The position numbers and the translations under genes are program-made. Of a stretch of DNA of 41,570 nt, positions 7,610 through 16,117 are shown in pieces. Each line of letters opens with the position of its first letter. Within the stretch, counting starts at the first letter, position 1. The DNA is taken from positions 58,220 to 99,789 of the forward strand of contig NEWR02000013.1 in NCBI GenBank assembly GCA_002869885.2, given 5' to 3'. This DNA is from Nitrospira sp. CG24C (GTDB taxonomy: Bacteria; Nitrospirota; Nitrospiria; Nitrospirales; Nitrospiraceae). Under the pieces are notes generated by a model. That model searched no databases. It saw only the letters and a program-made list of their open reading frames with translations, and had not been told where the DNA came from.

Positions 7610-7639
7610 AGTCTAGCATGGGGTTGTAAATTGGATCAA
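7610..7639 (-). promoter_or_regulatory. Promoter of tRNA-Val
   Basis: On the minus strand: TTGATC, 18-nt spacer, TAGACT, with an extended -10 TGC directly before it. The tRNA 5' end is 11 nt further on, the expected distance for a short tRNA leader. Confidence 0.6.
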
Positions 7640-7673
7640 CCGTGCCGCCAGCGTTATGGAGTGCGAAGTCGCC

Positions 7674-7703
7674 TTGACATCCCCAAAATGCGCTTCCTAC
7701 AAT
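7674..7703 (+). promoter_or_regulatory. Promoter of the trmFO-xerC-argB operon
   Basis: TTGACA (7674-7679, perfect), 18-nt spacer, TACAAT (7698-7703, five of six). The trmFO start is at 7743, giving a leader of about 33 nt that contains the TTGAGGAG ribosome binding site. Confidence 0.75.
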
Positions 7704-7742
7704 GCCCCCGCGCTCGGTCTTTCTTTGAGGAGTTCCACTCGA

Positions 7743-9059
7743 ATGCGTGAGGACATTGTCATTATTGGGGGCGGTCTGGCTGGGTCTGAAGCGGCATGGC
7801 AGGCAGCCAATCGTGGAGCGAAAGTGACGCTCTATGAAATGCGCCCCAAAGAGATGACGCCGGCTCACAAGACTGGTGGTCTGGCCGAGCTGGTTTGCTC
7901 GAATTCACTTGGCTCAGCGGATATCCTGAATGCTCCCGGAATTTTGAAAGAGGAAATGCGCCGCCTCAACTCGCTCATTATTCGGGTGGCGGATGAGGTG
8001 CGAGTGCCAGCCGGATCGGCCCTGGCCGTCGATCGCGATCTGTTTTCACTCAAGATTACCCAGGCACTGGAAGGGCATCCGAACATTCGCATTCTGCATG
8101 AGGAGATCACCGAGATTCCCACGGACTGTCTCTGCATCCTGGCGACCGGCCCTTTGACATCCGCCAAACTGTCTCAGGCGATTGCGCAACTGACCCACAG
8201 CAAACATTTGTATTTTTACGATGCCATCTCCCCGATCGTGGATGCCGACTCCATCGACATGGATATCGCATTTCTCGCGTCCCGTTACGGCAAAGGCGGG
8301 GACGATTATCTCAACTGCCCCATGGACGAGCTTGCCTACAATGCCTTCCATGATGCATTGCTTGCGGCGGAGAAAGTCCAACCGAAAGAGTTCGAAAAGG
8401 CTGCCTACTTCGAAGGCTGTATCCCTATTGAGGTGATGGCCGAACGGGGCCGTCAGACCATGCAGTTCGGTCCATTGAAGCCGGTGGGCCTTGAGAATCC
8501 CAAGACCGGTGCCCGAGCCTATGCGGTGGTGCAGCTCAGGACGGAAAACGCCCATCGCTCTTGTTACAACCTCGTGGGGTTCCAGACCAAACTGACCTAC
8601 GGAGAGCAGAAGCGGGTGTTTCGTATGATTCCCGGTCTTGAGCAGGCGGAGTTTCTGCGCTACGGCAGCCTGCATCGCAATACCTTTATTAATTCTCCTC
8701 AACTGCTGCACAATACCCTTCAGTTTAAGGCGCGCGGCACCCTCTTCTTTGCAGGACAGTTGGTCGGTGTTGAGGGCTATACGGACTCCGCCGCGATGGG
8801 AGGGCTCGCAGGAATCAACGCGGCCCGTGGTCTGGCAGGTTTGCCGTTGGTCACGCCGCCACCTACCACAGCGCATGGCTGTCTCGTGTCGTATATTACG
8901 GCGACGGACCCTCGCCACTTTCAGCCGATGAATACAAATTTCGGGCTCTTTCCTCCGCTGGACACACCGACGAGAGACAAGGAACGCAAACGACGGCTCA
9001 CGGGACAACGGGCGCTTGAGGACTTGACGGCATGGATCACGCAATTCGAGCTTTCATGA
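7743..9059 (+). CDS. trmFO: Methylenetetrahydrofolate-tRNA-(uracil-5-)-methyltransferase TrmFO
   Basis: 438 residues from ATG 7743, the usual length. An upstream in-frame start at 7656 would overlap the promoter and is rejected. The N-terminus has the FAD-binding VIIGGGLAGSEAAWQAANRG and the family signature YEMRPKEMTPAHKTGGLAELVCSNSL. Other conserved segments are YFEGCIPIEVMAERGRQTM, FGPLKPVGL and GVEGYTDSAAMGGLAGINAAR near the C-terminus. TrmFO methylates U54 of tRNA to ribothymidine using methylenetetrahydrofolate and FADH2. It is first in a closely packed run and its 3' end overlaps xerC. Confidence 0.97.
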   Translation: MREDIVIIGGGLAGSEAAWQAANRGAKVTLYEMRPKEMTPAHKTGGLAELVCSNSLGSADILNAPGILKEEMRRLNSLIIRVADEVRVPAGSALAVDRDLFSLKITQALEGHPNIRILHEEITEIPTDCLCILATGPLTSAKLSQAIAQLTHSKHLYFYDAISPIVDADSIDMDIAFLASRYGKGGDDYLNCPMDELAYNAFHDALLAAEKVQPKEFEKAAYFEGCIPIEVMAERGRQTMQFGPLKPVGLENPKTGARAYAVVQLRTENAHRSCYNLVGFQTKLTYGEQKRVFRMIPGLEQAEFLRYGSLHRNTFINSPQLLHNTLQFKARGTLFFAGQLVGVEGYTDSAAMGGLAGINAARGLAGLPLVTPPPTTAHGCLVSYITATDPRHFQPMNTNFGLFPPLDTPTRDKERKRRLTGQRALEDLTAWITQFELS

Positions 9060-9970
9060 CGTTCCTCGAGCTGGAGCGTCATGCGTCGCATGAGACAATG
9101 CGCAACTATGCCTCGGACCTCCGGCAGTTTCAGACCTTCATGAAGGCAGAGCATCTTGCCGTACCCCTACTCGACCCTGCCACAGTGCAAACGGAGTCGA
9201 TTCGGGCCTATCTTCACTGGCTGGATCGCAAGCGCGAAAAAAGCACCTCGATGGCCCGGAAACTCGCCTCACTCCGCAGCTTCTATCGCTATCTGCAACG
9301 AGAGGGCAGGGTCGGTCTCAATCCTGCCGAGGCCATCAGGACGCCGAAACAGCCGAAACATCTTCCTCGCGTGTTGAGCAAGGACGATGCGGCGGCATTG
9401 ATGGAGTTTCCTGCCGGCGAAACAGGATCGTCGCTCCGAGACCGCGCCTTGCTAGAGACGCTCTATTCGACCGGGGCTCGCGTGAGTGAACTTGTGGGGA
9501 TCAATCTCGACGATCTCCGCGCGTCTGAAGGGCTGGTCCATCTGCGAGGAAAGGGCCGGAAGGAGCGCATCGTGCCGATCGGAGCTGTGGCGCTCAAGGC
9601 AATCCACAACTATCGTGCTTCGCTGAAGCCATCAACCATCAACCATCGGCCATCAGTTCCCATTTTTTTGAATCTTAGAGGGGGACGATTAACAACCCGG
9701 AGTGTCGCCCGCATTGTGGCCCGCTATTCGAATCAGCTGACCGGTGGTTCCGTGAGCCCCCATACGTTGCGCCACTCCTTTGCTACCCATCTCCTCGATG
9801 AAGGGGCCGATCTGCGCTCGATCCAAGAGATGCTGGGGCATGTCTCATTGAGTACGACGCAAAAGTATACCCACCTGGCTACGGACCAGCTTCTGGCCGT
9901 CTATGATAAAACTCATCCGAGGGCCGGTCGTCCAGCCGGCGCGCGTATGGTGAAGGACGATAAGCCATAG
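9032..9970 (+). CDS. xerC: Tyrosine recombinase XerC
   Basis: 312 residues. The N-terminal SAM-like domain contains FMTFLELERHASHETMRNYA. The catalytic domain has all key residues: Arg in STGARVSELVG, Lys in HLRGKGRKERIVP, His-x-x-Arg in SPHTLRHSFATHLL, His in MLGHVSLSTTQKYTHL with its nucleophilic Tyr. XerC/XerD resolve chromosome dimers at dif. The start at 9032 overlaps trmFO by 28 nt and keeps the N-terminal helix seen in XerC. An ATG at 9056 would remove it. trmFO-xerC adjacency is common, which favours the housekeeping recombinase over a phage integrase. No dif site was identified. Confidence 0.9.
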   Translation: MDHAIRAFMTFLELERHASHETMRNYASDLRQFQTFMKAEHLAVPLLDPATVQTESIRAYLHWLDRKREKSTSMARKLASLRSFYRYLQREGRVGLNPAEAIRTPKQPKHLPRVLSKDDAAALMEFPAGETGSSLRDRALLETLYSTGARVSELVGINLDDLRASEGLVHLRGKGRKERIVPIGAVALKAIHNYRASLKPSTINHRPSVPIFLNLRGGRLTTRSVARIVARYSNQLTGGSVSPHTLRHSFATHLLDEGADLRSIQEMLGHVSLSTTQKYTHLATDQLLAVYDKTHPRAGRPAGARMVKDDKP

Positions 9971-9980
9971 GAGTCTTGAT

Positions 9981-10877
9981 ATGAATAGACTGATTAAGAA
10001 AGCCAACGTCCTGATCGAAGCCTTGCCTTACATTCGCACCTTCAAGGGGAAGACGGTGGTCATCAAGTATGGCGGTCATGCGATGACCGATGCGCCGCTG
10101 AAAGAGAAGTTTGCCCAGGATGTCGTGCTCCTGAAATATGTAGGCCTCAACCCGGTCATCGTGCACGGCGGAGGCCCCCAGATCGATAAGATGCTCCAGC
10201 GTTTGGGTATCGAAGCCAAGTTTCGCCATGGAGTCCGGGTCACCGATGAAGCCACGATGGAAATCGTGGAGATGGTGTTGGCCGGCAAGATCAACATGGA
10301 AATCGTCGATCTCTTGAATCGCCATGGCGGCCTTGCGGTCGGCTTGAGTGGAAAGGATGGCGGGCTCATGCTCTCTCGACCGCTCACGGCCAAAGCCTGG
10401 GCGGCCAGTTTGGAAAAAGATCTCGACGACGGCGAGGAGGACGAGGACTTCGGCTTGGTCGGAGAGGTTCAGTCTATCGATCCTACGTTGGTGAAGAAAC
10501 TACAACAGGATCATTACATCCCCGTCATCGCCCCGATTGGCACCAACCGGGAAGGAAACACGTACAACATCAATGCCGATCTGGTGGCCGGGGCGATGGC
10601 CGCTGCGCTGGGCGCGGAAAAGCTGGTGATGATGACCGATGTGAAGGGCATTCGTGATGCGAATGGGCGCCATCTCTCGACGGTCTCACGCAAAGACGTA
10701 CAGCGGATGGTGAAAAAGGGCACGATCGGCGAAGGGATGTTGCCTAAGGTCCATGCCTGCTTGGATGCGCTCGGAGGAGGCGTCGGCAAAGCCCATATCA
10801 TCGACGGACGAATTCCTCATGCCATACTTCTCGAAGTGTTCACGCATAAAGGTATCGGGACCGAGATCACAGCATAA
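9981..10877 (+). CDS. argB: Acetylglutamate kinase
   Basis: 298 residues, 10 nt after xerC, with AGGAG in the gap as ribosome binding site. It shows the amino-acid-kinase motifs VVIKYGGHAM (ATP phosphate binding), VIVHGGGPQI, GLSGKDGGL, NINADLVAGAMA (acetylglutamate site) and MMTDVKGI. It phosphorylates N-acetyl-L-glutamate in arginine synthesis. An Asp/Glu-rich stretch (EKDLDDGEEDEDFGLVGEV, about 140-158) is longer than in the E. coli enzyme. The N-terminal helix NRLIKKANVLIEALPYI is of the type found in hexameric, arginine-inhibited enzymes, so feedback inhibition is likely. Confidence 0.96.
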   Translation: MNRLIKKANVLIEALPYIRTFKGKTVVIKYGGHAMTDAPLKEKFAQDVVLLKYVGLNPVIVHGGGPQIDKMLQRLGIEAKFRHGVRVTDEATMEIVEMVLAGKINMEIVDLLNRHGGLAVGLSGKDGGLMLSRPLTAKAWAASLEKDLDDGEEDEDFGLVGEVQSIDPTLVKKLQQDHYIPVIAPIGTNREGNTYNINADLVAGAMAAALGAEKLVMMTDVKGIRDANGRHLSTVSRKDVQRMVKKGTIGEGMLPKVHACLDALGGGVGKAHIIDGRIPHAILLEVFTHKGIGTEITA

Positions 10878-10929
10878 CCAAAACATCGGCGATTGCAGCA
10901 GAAACGTCCATGAGTAGTCCTGGCTAGAT

Positions 10930-11805
10930 GTGCTAACCCAGCGCCGTCGAATCACCCGCCATCTCGATCACCTCGTCGGAGAACGCCATCCTGAGACGAG
11001 TCCCCGCGCGCTTCGGAAGACGGCGCACTATCTGGCCACGCAGTTTGCCAAGTTAGGATGGGTCACCAGTGGCCAGCCCGTGAATGCTTGGGGCAAGGTC
11101 TATCGCAATGTGGTGGCGACCAAGTATCCGGACAGGCCGGGCCGGGGAGGGGAGTTGCCCCCACTCCTGATCGGGGCCCACTACGATACCGTGTCCGGGT
11201 CGCCGGGTGCGGACGATAACGCGAGCGGGCTTGTGGTTCTTCTTGAGGTAGCGTTGCGCCTCCGCGTGCAATCTCTCGCGCGACCCGTCTGGCTCGTGGC
11301 CTTCTGTCTTGAAGAGCAGGATCGACTGGGGAGTCAGGCGTTTGCGTCCCGCTTGAAAGCTGAACGATGCGAGTTGGCTGGTGTGATTATCTTGGAATGT
11401 GTCGGGTTCGCCAGGAGCGAGGCAGGCACTCAGCAGGCCCCGCCGGGAGTGCCTATCGCGGTGTCGACCCAAGGAGATTTTCTCGCCATTGTGGGCAACG
11501 AGGCGTCCAGGTCTATGGTGGGTCAGCTTGAACAGGAGGCCCGGCAGCATGCGGCCAAGCTCAAAACCCTGTCATTGGTGGTGCCGGGCCGAGGGGAGGC
11601 CATGCCCCATACTCGCCGTAGCGACCATGCCTCGTTCTGGGATGCAGGCTATCCAGCCGTGGTGTTGACCGATACGGCGAACTTCCGGAATCCGCATTAT
11701 CATCGTGAGACCGATACCCTGGACACGCTGAATCTCGAATTTCTCTCGAACGTGGCAACGACGGTGACCGCAACCGCGACGCAGATCGCCGGAGTAGGAC
11801 CATGA
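10930..11805 (+). CDS. M28-family zinc aminopeptidase
   Basis: 291 residues with a GTG start. The M28 metal-binding pattern is complete: IGAHYDTVSGSPGADDNASG (His84, bridging Asp96), LEEQDRLGSQAF (catalytic Glu pair), and a late RRSDHASFWDAGYPAVVL followed by NPHYHRETDT. No signal peptide is visible, so the enzyme is probably cytoplasmic. The substrate is unknown; relatives include aminopeptidases and glutaminyl cyclase-like proteins. Its stop overlaps the next start by 4 nt (ATGA), pairing it with the unknown gene downstream. Confidence 0.88.
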   Translation: MLTQRRRITRHLDHLVGERHPETSPRALRKTAHYLATQFAKLGWVTSGQPVNAWGKVYRNVVATKYPDRPGRGGELPPLLIGAHYDTVSGSPGADDNASGLVVLLEVALRLRVQSLARPVWLVAFCLEEQDRLGSQAFASRLKAERCELAGVIILECVGFARSEAGTQQAPPGVPIAVSTQGDFLAIVGNEASRSMVGQLEQEARQHAAKLKTLSLVVPGRGEAMPHTRRSDHASFWDAGYPAVVLTDTANFRNPHYHRETDTLDTLNLEFLSNVATTVTATATQIAGVGP

Positions 11806-12506
11806 AGGCGAGTCGCACGAAACTCCCTCCCGCAACCAGCCGTCTCATTACCGACGTCTATGGCCGTCTCGACTATGGCGCGCTGGGGCCGGTCTATTGT
11901 TATGAGGGCGGCGATGAGTTTTGGCGAGCGAAGCGGGGGACCTGTGAACGGCTCGGGAGTCTGGTTGCCGTGGCATTGAGGAAGAAACTCAGGCGAGGGG
12001 GTCGCAGTCTCTATGTCGGCGCCGGGGTGGCGGAGCTTCCTCCTTTGATCATGGAAAAGATGGAGCTGGATCGGACGGTGGAGCCCTATAATCTCCGGAG
12101 AGTCGAAGTCGCGGCCCTCAACCGTGCCTGCCATTCGATTCCCTTCACGTTCCATGCGGCTGATGCGGCCAAAGCGAAGGGCCGATTCGATCATCTCTGG
12201 ATAGTCAGCGTGCTGAATGACCCTGAGCGATTCCCGCATCTGTCGCCTCTGTCCTATGGGCGAGGCAATCCTCTTACCCTCGACACCCTGAAATTTGAAA
12301 AGGAGCGCTGCATCGTGCGAGCGTTAGTCGCAGGTTGCATGGGAAAGCTTGCAAGGCCTGGTCTTGTCACGACCACTACAGAAGAAGTCGTATGGATTGC
12401 AGAGTGGTGTCACCGGCATCGAGTGCCCTACTTGGTCGGGAAACGCGATTATCCGACGGCGCTGGTGGGAGATCCGATTTGTTTCATCAGGGTTGGTAAG
12501 GGGTGA
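11802..12506 (+). CDS. Protein of unknown function coupled to the M28 peptidase
   Basis: 234 residues, not recognised. It has no signal peptide or membrane segment. A segment RSLYVGAGVAELPPLIMEK (about 68-86) resembles the glycine-rich loop of a Rossmann or SAM-binding fold. It is followed by ELDRTVEPYNLRRVEVAALN, which could be a binding-acid strand, so a methyltransferase-like fold is possible but unproven. The C-terminus contains GLVTTTTEEVVWIAEW and RVPYLVGKRDYPTALVGDPICFIRVG. The ATGA overlap with the peptidase gene suggests the two products are made together. It is the last gene of the trmFO run. Confidence 0.75.
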   Translation: MKASRTKLPPATSRLITDVYGRLDYGALGPVYCYEGGDEFWRAKRGTCERLGSLVAVALRKKLRRGGRSLYVGAGVAELPPLIMEKMELDRTVEPYNLRRVEVAALNRACHSIPFTFHAADAAKAKGRFDHLWIVSVLNDPERFPHLSPLSYGRGNPLTLDTLKFEKERCIVRALVAGCMGKLARPGLVTTTTEEVVWIAEWCHRHRVPYLVGKRDYPTALVGDPICFIRVGKG

Positions 12507-12534
12507 AGGGTTAGGGGTGAGGTGTTGGTGGGGG

Positions 12535-13074
12535 TCAGACCTGAAAACCCGTTTTCGTCTTGGCCGGGTCGCCCATGTACTGGCCCGCGTACTTCACGTA
12601 GTTCTCCGCCGACTCCTTAATCCATGCGAGTTCTTCCGCCGTGACCGGTCGCTTCACCTTCGCGGGCGAACCAAGGATTAGGCTGTTGGGTGGGACGATG
12701 GTTTCTTCCGTGATCAGGGCCCCGGCTGCCACGATGGAGTCTTCTCCAATCACGGCGCCATCCATGATGATCGCGCCCATCCCGATCAGCACACGATCTT
12801 TAATCGTGCAGCCATGGAGTATCACTCCGTGGCCAATGGTCACCTCGTTGCCGATGATCAGCGGATGGGTATCGTGGGTGACATGGAGCATACAGAGATC
12901 CTGCACGTTCGTCCGGTCACCGATTCTAATATAGTGCACGTCTCCGCGAACGACGGTATGGAACCAGATGCTGCACTGCTCGCCCAGCACGACATCGCCG
13001 ATGACGACGCCGGTCTCTTCGATAAAACAGGATGTGGGAACGGTGGGTTTGATGCCTTGAAATGTGCGGATCAT
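12535..13074 (-). CDS. Gamma-carbonic-anhydrase-like left-handed beta-helix protein
   Basis: 179 residues from ATG 13074 (MIRTFQGIKPTVPTSCFIEE). An in-frame TTG at 13104 is less likely. Hexapeptide repeats form the left-handed beta helix: GVVIGDVVLGEQCSIWF, RIGDRTNVQDLCMLHV, LIIGNEVTIGHGVILHG, VLIGMGAIIMDGAVIG. The gamma-class His pattern is present: His in CMLHVTHDTHPL and in GHGVILHG. These proteins bind a metal; some hydrate CO2, but most family members (YrdA/PaaY-like) have no confirmed activity. It faces the trmFO run convergently and may be transcribed alone. Confidence 0.88.
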   Translation of the reverse strand: MIRTFQGIKPTVPTSCFIEETGVVIGDVVLGEQCSIWFHTVVRGDVHYIRIGDRTNVQDLCMLHVTHDTHPLIIGNEVTIGHGVILHGCTIKDRVLIGMGAIIMDGAVIGEDSIVAAGALITEETIVPPNSLILGSPAKVKRPVTAEELAWIKESAENYVKYAGQYMGDPAKTKTGFQV

Positions 13075-13149
13075 GCAGCGCACTGTAGGGTAATCAACCG
13101 ACAACCTGCAAGGGGGAAGTGGATCATCACGCGAGACTGAGAAGGGTTC

Positions 13150-13194
13150 GAGGTCCGAAGTTCGAGGTTATCAGAACCCCGAACTTAGCACTTC
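13150..13194. repeat. Inverted repeat overlapping the nagZ stop (word type AAGTTCGAGG)
   Basis: GAGGTCCGAAGTTCGAGGTT (13150-13169) faces AACCCCGAACTTAGCACTTC (13175-13194), matching at about 16 of 20 positions with a 5-base loop. The right arm runs into the last codons of nagZ. It is likely the 3' stem-loop of the nagZ message. Confidence 0.55.
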
Positions 13195-14294
13195 TGATCG
13201 CGCACTTGAAAGGACCGCGCATGGACCTGCTCGATCGTGCGTAGCAACGATTGATGGCTTTGGCAACCTGCGATGAGTCTCGCATCGGAGACGGTGACAG
13301 GCTTGTAGGGCTTGATGAACCGGTCTTTCAGGCGGGCGATCCGAGCCGCGGAGAGGTTCAATCGTTCTGTGGAAATTGCGCCTGACGTCACCGCCTGCTC
13401 AATGGCTCCGAAGGCGGCGACTTCCCGATCCCGATCTTTACAAATCAATAAGACGTCGCATCCTGCCAGTACTGCGCGTACCGCAGCGTCCTCCACGCCA
13501 TAATGGTCGATGATCGCGTGCATCTCTAAGTCGTCCGTCAACACCACCCCATCGTATTTCAACTCCTGGCGCAAGAAACTGTTGATGATCGCCGGCGAAA
13601 GCGTGGCAGGCAATTCGGGATCGAGAGCCCGGTAGAGCACATGTGCGGTCATCATCGACGCGATACCCTGCGCAATCGCATGACGGAACGGGGGGAACTC
13701 GACAGTCTCCAACCGTTCCCGCGATGCTTCGACCACCGGAAGTTCTTTGTGGGAGTCGGTACTCGTATCCCCGTGGCCGGGAAAATGTTTTCCGCAGGCC
13801 ACGACCTTGTTGCCTTGCAGCCCCGCCGCCGTCGCCATCCCCAATTCACAGACCACATCCGGCGTCGTGCCGAATGCCCGATCGCCGATGACCGGATTGT
13901 CCGGATTACTATTGACGTCGAGCACCGGCGCCATATTCATGTTCACGCCCACCGCCCTCAGCTCTTTGGCAATGGTCGCCGCAGCCGAGTAGGCTAATTC
14001 GGTTGAGCGGCAGCGGCCCAACAGGTCGCAGGGAGGGAAAATCGTAAAGCCTTTCGGCAGACGGGAAACCCGACCGCCTTCCTGATCGATCGAAATCAAC
14101 AGCGGCGAATGGGGACTGCAGGCTTGCAGGTCATTGGTCAGGTCGACCATCTGGCCGACGGATTCCAGATTCCGCGAGAAGAGAATCACACCACCCGGCT
14201 TGTACTCTTTGATGAACGAAGCCAGCTCGGGCGTCACCGACGTGCCCAGAAATCCGACCATGAAGAGTTGTCCGATCTTATCGCGTGAATTCAA
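13185..14294 (-). CDS. nagZ: Beta-N-acetylhexosaminidase (glycoside hydrolase family 3)
   Basis: 369 residues. It shows the GH3 NagZ markers: KIGQLFMVGFLG, PGGVILFSRN, SIDQEGGRVSRLP, the substrate loop KHFPGHGDTSTDSHKELP carrying the catalytic His/Asp dyad, and the nucleophile Asp in VVLTDDLEMHAI. NagZ removes N-acetylglucosamine from anhydro-muropeptides during peptidoglycan recycling. There is no clear signal peptide, which agrees with the cytoplasmic location of NagZ. The upstream gap toward pepA is filled by the dispersed TIR element, so the two genes may not share a transcript. Confidence 0.93.
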   Translation of the reverse strand: MNSRDKIGQLFMVGFLGTSVTPELASFIKEYKPGGVILFSRNLESVGQMVDLTNDLQACSPHSPLLISIDQEGGRVSRLPKGFTIFPPCDLLGRCRSTELAYSAAATIAKELRAVGVNMNMAPVLDVNSNPDNPVIGDRAFGTTPDVVCELGMATAAGLQGNKVVACGKHFPGHGDTSTDSHKELPVVEASRERLETVEFPPFRHAIAQGIASMMTAHVLYRALDPELPATLSPAIINSFLRQELKYDGVVLTDDLEMHAIIDHYGVEDAAVRAVLAGCDVLLICKDRDREVAAFGAIEQAVTSGAISTERLNLSAARIARLKDRFIKPYKPVTVSDARLIAGCQSHQSLLRTIEQVHARSFQVRDQKC

Positions 14295-14306
14295 GAGATC
14301 TTTCTA

Positions 14307-14434
14307 GCAGGCTGTTGATAAAGTCCGCCAGCCTCGTTCTCGGCTCATCGAAATCCTCAACGTACCCCAGAAGGGTACGCCTCCGGTTTCGACTCGCCTG
14401 CGGCCTTGCTGGACGGCCTTTCTGAACAGCCTGC
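14307..14434. repeat. 128-bp dispersed element with 10-bp terminal inverted repeats
   Basis: GCAGGCTGTT (14307-14316) and AACAGCCTGC (14425-14434) are perfect terminal inverted repeats. Inside is the hairpin GTACCCCAGAAGGGTAC and the motif AAATCCTCAACGTACC. A degenerate relative occurs at 25804-25975 and an end fragment at 5709-5736, each immediately after a stop codon. No protein is encoded. It looks like a MITE or REP-type sequence that needs a transposase supplied elsewhere. Confidence 0.75.
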
Positions 14435-14443
14435 GGGCCATTT

Positions 14444-15955
14444 TTATAAGCTTCGGTCAATGAGGTATTGCACCAACAACCTGGTTCCAATTGCGGTAGG
14501 ACCCTTGGGAATATAAGCCCGTTCCCGCTCGCTCCAATCCGTGCTGGCAATATCGAGATGCACCCAGGGGCAGTCCCCCACGAACTTGCTCAAAAAGAGC
14601 GCCGCGGTGATCATGCCGCCGCCGCGGCCACCGATGTTGCGCATGTCGGCAACGTCGCTCTTGAGCTGTTCGAAATATTCTTCCCACAGAGGCATCTCCC
14701 ACACCCGCTCGCCGGCCTTCTGCCCCGACTTCCGCACCTGTTCTTTGAGCGCCTGGTCGGTGCCGAACATCCCGATTGCAAATTGGCCGAGCGCCACGAC
14801 GCAGGCCCCTGTGAGCGTCGCAATGTCGATCAAGGCTGCCGGTTTATAGCGCATGGCGTAGGCGAGGCCATCGGCCAGGATGAGCCGGCCCTCCGCATCC
14901 GTGTTCTGCACTTCGACGGTCTTTCCCGATAGCGTCGTCACGATATCGCCCGGCTTCATCGCCCGGCCACCAGGCATGTTTTCCGCCACGGGCAGGATAC
15001 TGATGAGACGCAGAGGGAGCTTGAGTCTGGCCGCTGCCCGGATCGAAGCCAGCACCTCGGCTCCCCCCGTCATATCGGCTTTCATATGTTCCATATTTTC
15101 GGCAGGCTTCAGCGAGATTCCACCCGTATCGAAGGTGATCGTTTTTCCGACCAGCACGACCGGACGCTCGTCTTTTTTCTTGGTTCCGTTGTACTCAAGG
15201 ATGATGAACTTGGGCGGCTCCTGACTTCCGCGCGATACGCCGAGCAGGGCACCCATTCCCAACTGCTCCATCTCTTTCTGTTCGAGAATCTTGATCGCGA
15301 TCCCTTCAGTCTTGGCGACGGTCTTCGCTTCGTCGGCGACCCTGGCGGGAGTCAGAACGTTAGAGGGATGATTACAGAGATCTCGGACAAAGACGGTGGC
15401 CTCTGCCGTGGCAACGCCGCGCCGGACCCCTTCAGTAACCTGGCGCAACTGATCCTTTTGCTGGGCGAGAATCCTCATCTCCGCGACGTCTTGTCCTGAA
15501 GCAGCCTCGCTCCGATAGACAGTGAACTGATAACTGCCCAGGATCGCCCCTTCAACCATCGCTTGCGCTACCTCGATCCATGACATCCTGTTAGGCTTCA
15601 CCGTTGGAAGCACGACTGCAAAGGACCCGACCTTCGCCTGGCGGACGCGCTTCGCGGCTGAGCCCATCGCTTGCCTGATCGTCTCCAGCGTGACCTCGTT
15701 TCTCTTGCCCAGCCCGACCAGCACCAACCGTTTCGCCGGCACTTTGTCCTGCGTGTGATACAGCAAGACGTCGTTGGCCTTGCCTTCAAATTCTTTGGTT
15801 TGCATCAGCTTGTTCAACGAACCTCCGAGGGCACGATCGAGCGGGACCGCACCCTGTTTGGCCAATGCCTCTCCTTCACAGTGCATGAGTACCAACACCT
15901 CTGCCGCCGCGGTCTCTGCTTGCCCAACCTGTGCCGTGACTTGCATGATCTTCAT
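14444..15955 (-). CDS. pepA: Leucyl aminopeptidase (M17 cytosol aminopeptidase)
   Basis: 503 residues, the normal length. AAGGAG is 8 nt before the chosen ATG. The N-terminal macro-like domain contains AKRLVLVGLGKR. The catalytic domain has VGKTITFDTGGISLKP with metal-binding Lys/Asp, MKADMTGGA, and the M17 signature NTDAEGRLILADGLAYA. The hexameric enzyme releases N-terminal amino acids in the cytoplasm; some homologues also act in Xer recombination at cer or dif-like sites, but nothing here shows that role. It ends just before the dispersed element. Confidence 0.96.
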   Translation of the reverse strand: MKIMQVTAQVGQAETAAAEVLVLMHCEGEALAKQGAVPLDRALGGSLNKLMQTKEFEGKANDVLLYHTQDKVPAKRLVLVGLGKRNEVTLETIRQAMGSAAKRVRQAKVGSFAVVLPTVKPNRMSWIEVAQAMVEGAILGSYQFTVYRSEAASGQDVAEMRILAQQKDQLRQVTEGVRRGVATAEATVFVRDLCNHPSNVLTPARVADEAKTVAKTEGIAIKILEQKEMEQLGMGALLGVSRGSQEPPKFIILEYNGTKKKDERPVVLVGKTITFDTGGISLKPAENMEHMKADMTGGAEVLASIRAAARLKLPLRLISILPVAENMPGGRAMKPGDIVTTLSGKTVEVQNTDAEGRLILADGLAYAMRYKPAALIDIATLTGACVVALGQFAIGMFGTDQALKEQVRKSGQKAGERVWEMPLWEEYFEQLKSDVADMRNIGGRGGGMITAALFLSKFVGDCPWVHLDIASTDWSERERAYIPKGPTAIGTRLLVQYLIDRSL

Positions 15956-15996
15956 TTCACAAACTCCTTGGTTCTCGGCGCTCGTTACCCGCGCGG

Positions 15997-16117
15997 GAAT
16001 TGTGAGACAAGCGGGGCGGATGACGGTTCGAGGTTCGAAGTTCGAGGTTTTTGGAACTTCGAACCCAGAACTTCGAACTTCGTGTCGCGCGCGTCTTGCT
16101 TGTCTCGCTCACAATTC
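15997..16117. repeat. Nested inverted repeat between pepA and queE
   Basis: The outer arms GAATTGTGAGACAAGC (15997-16012) and its mirror at 16098-16117 match except for a 4-nt insertion in the right arm. Inside, TTCGAGG/TTCGAAGTTCGAGG words face AACTTCGAACCC/AACTTCGAACTTC. The right outer arm includes the queE stop codon. This is the one word-built repeat here with a clear second, outer pair of arms. Confidence 0.65.

Noticed and set aside
8046-9044. Minus-strand 332-codon frame opposite trmFO
   Set aside because: It is a shadow of the trmFO coding sequence; the sense frame has all TrmFO motifs.
9032-9970. Phage or integron integrase rather than XerC
   Set aside because: The gene sits between trmFO and argB with tight housekeeping-type spacing, and no attachment sites, cassettes or phage genes lie nearby.
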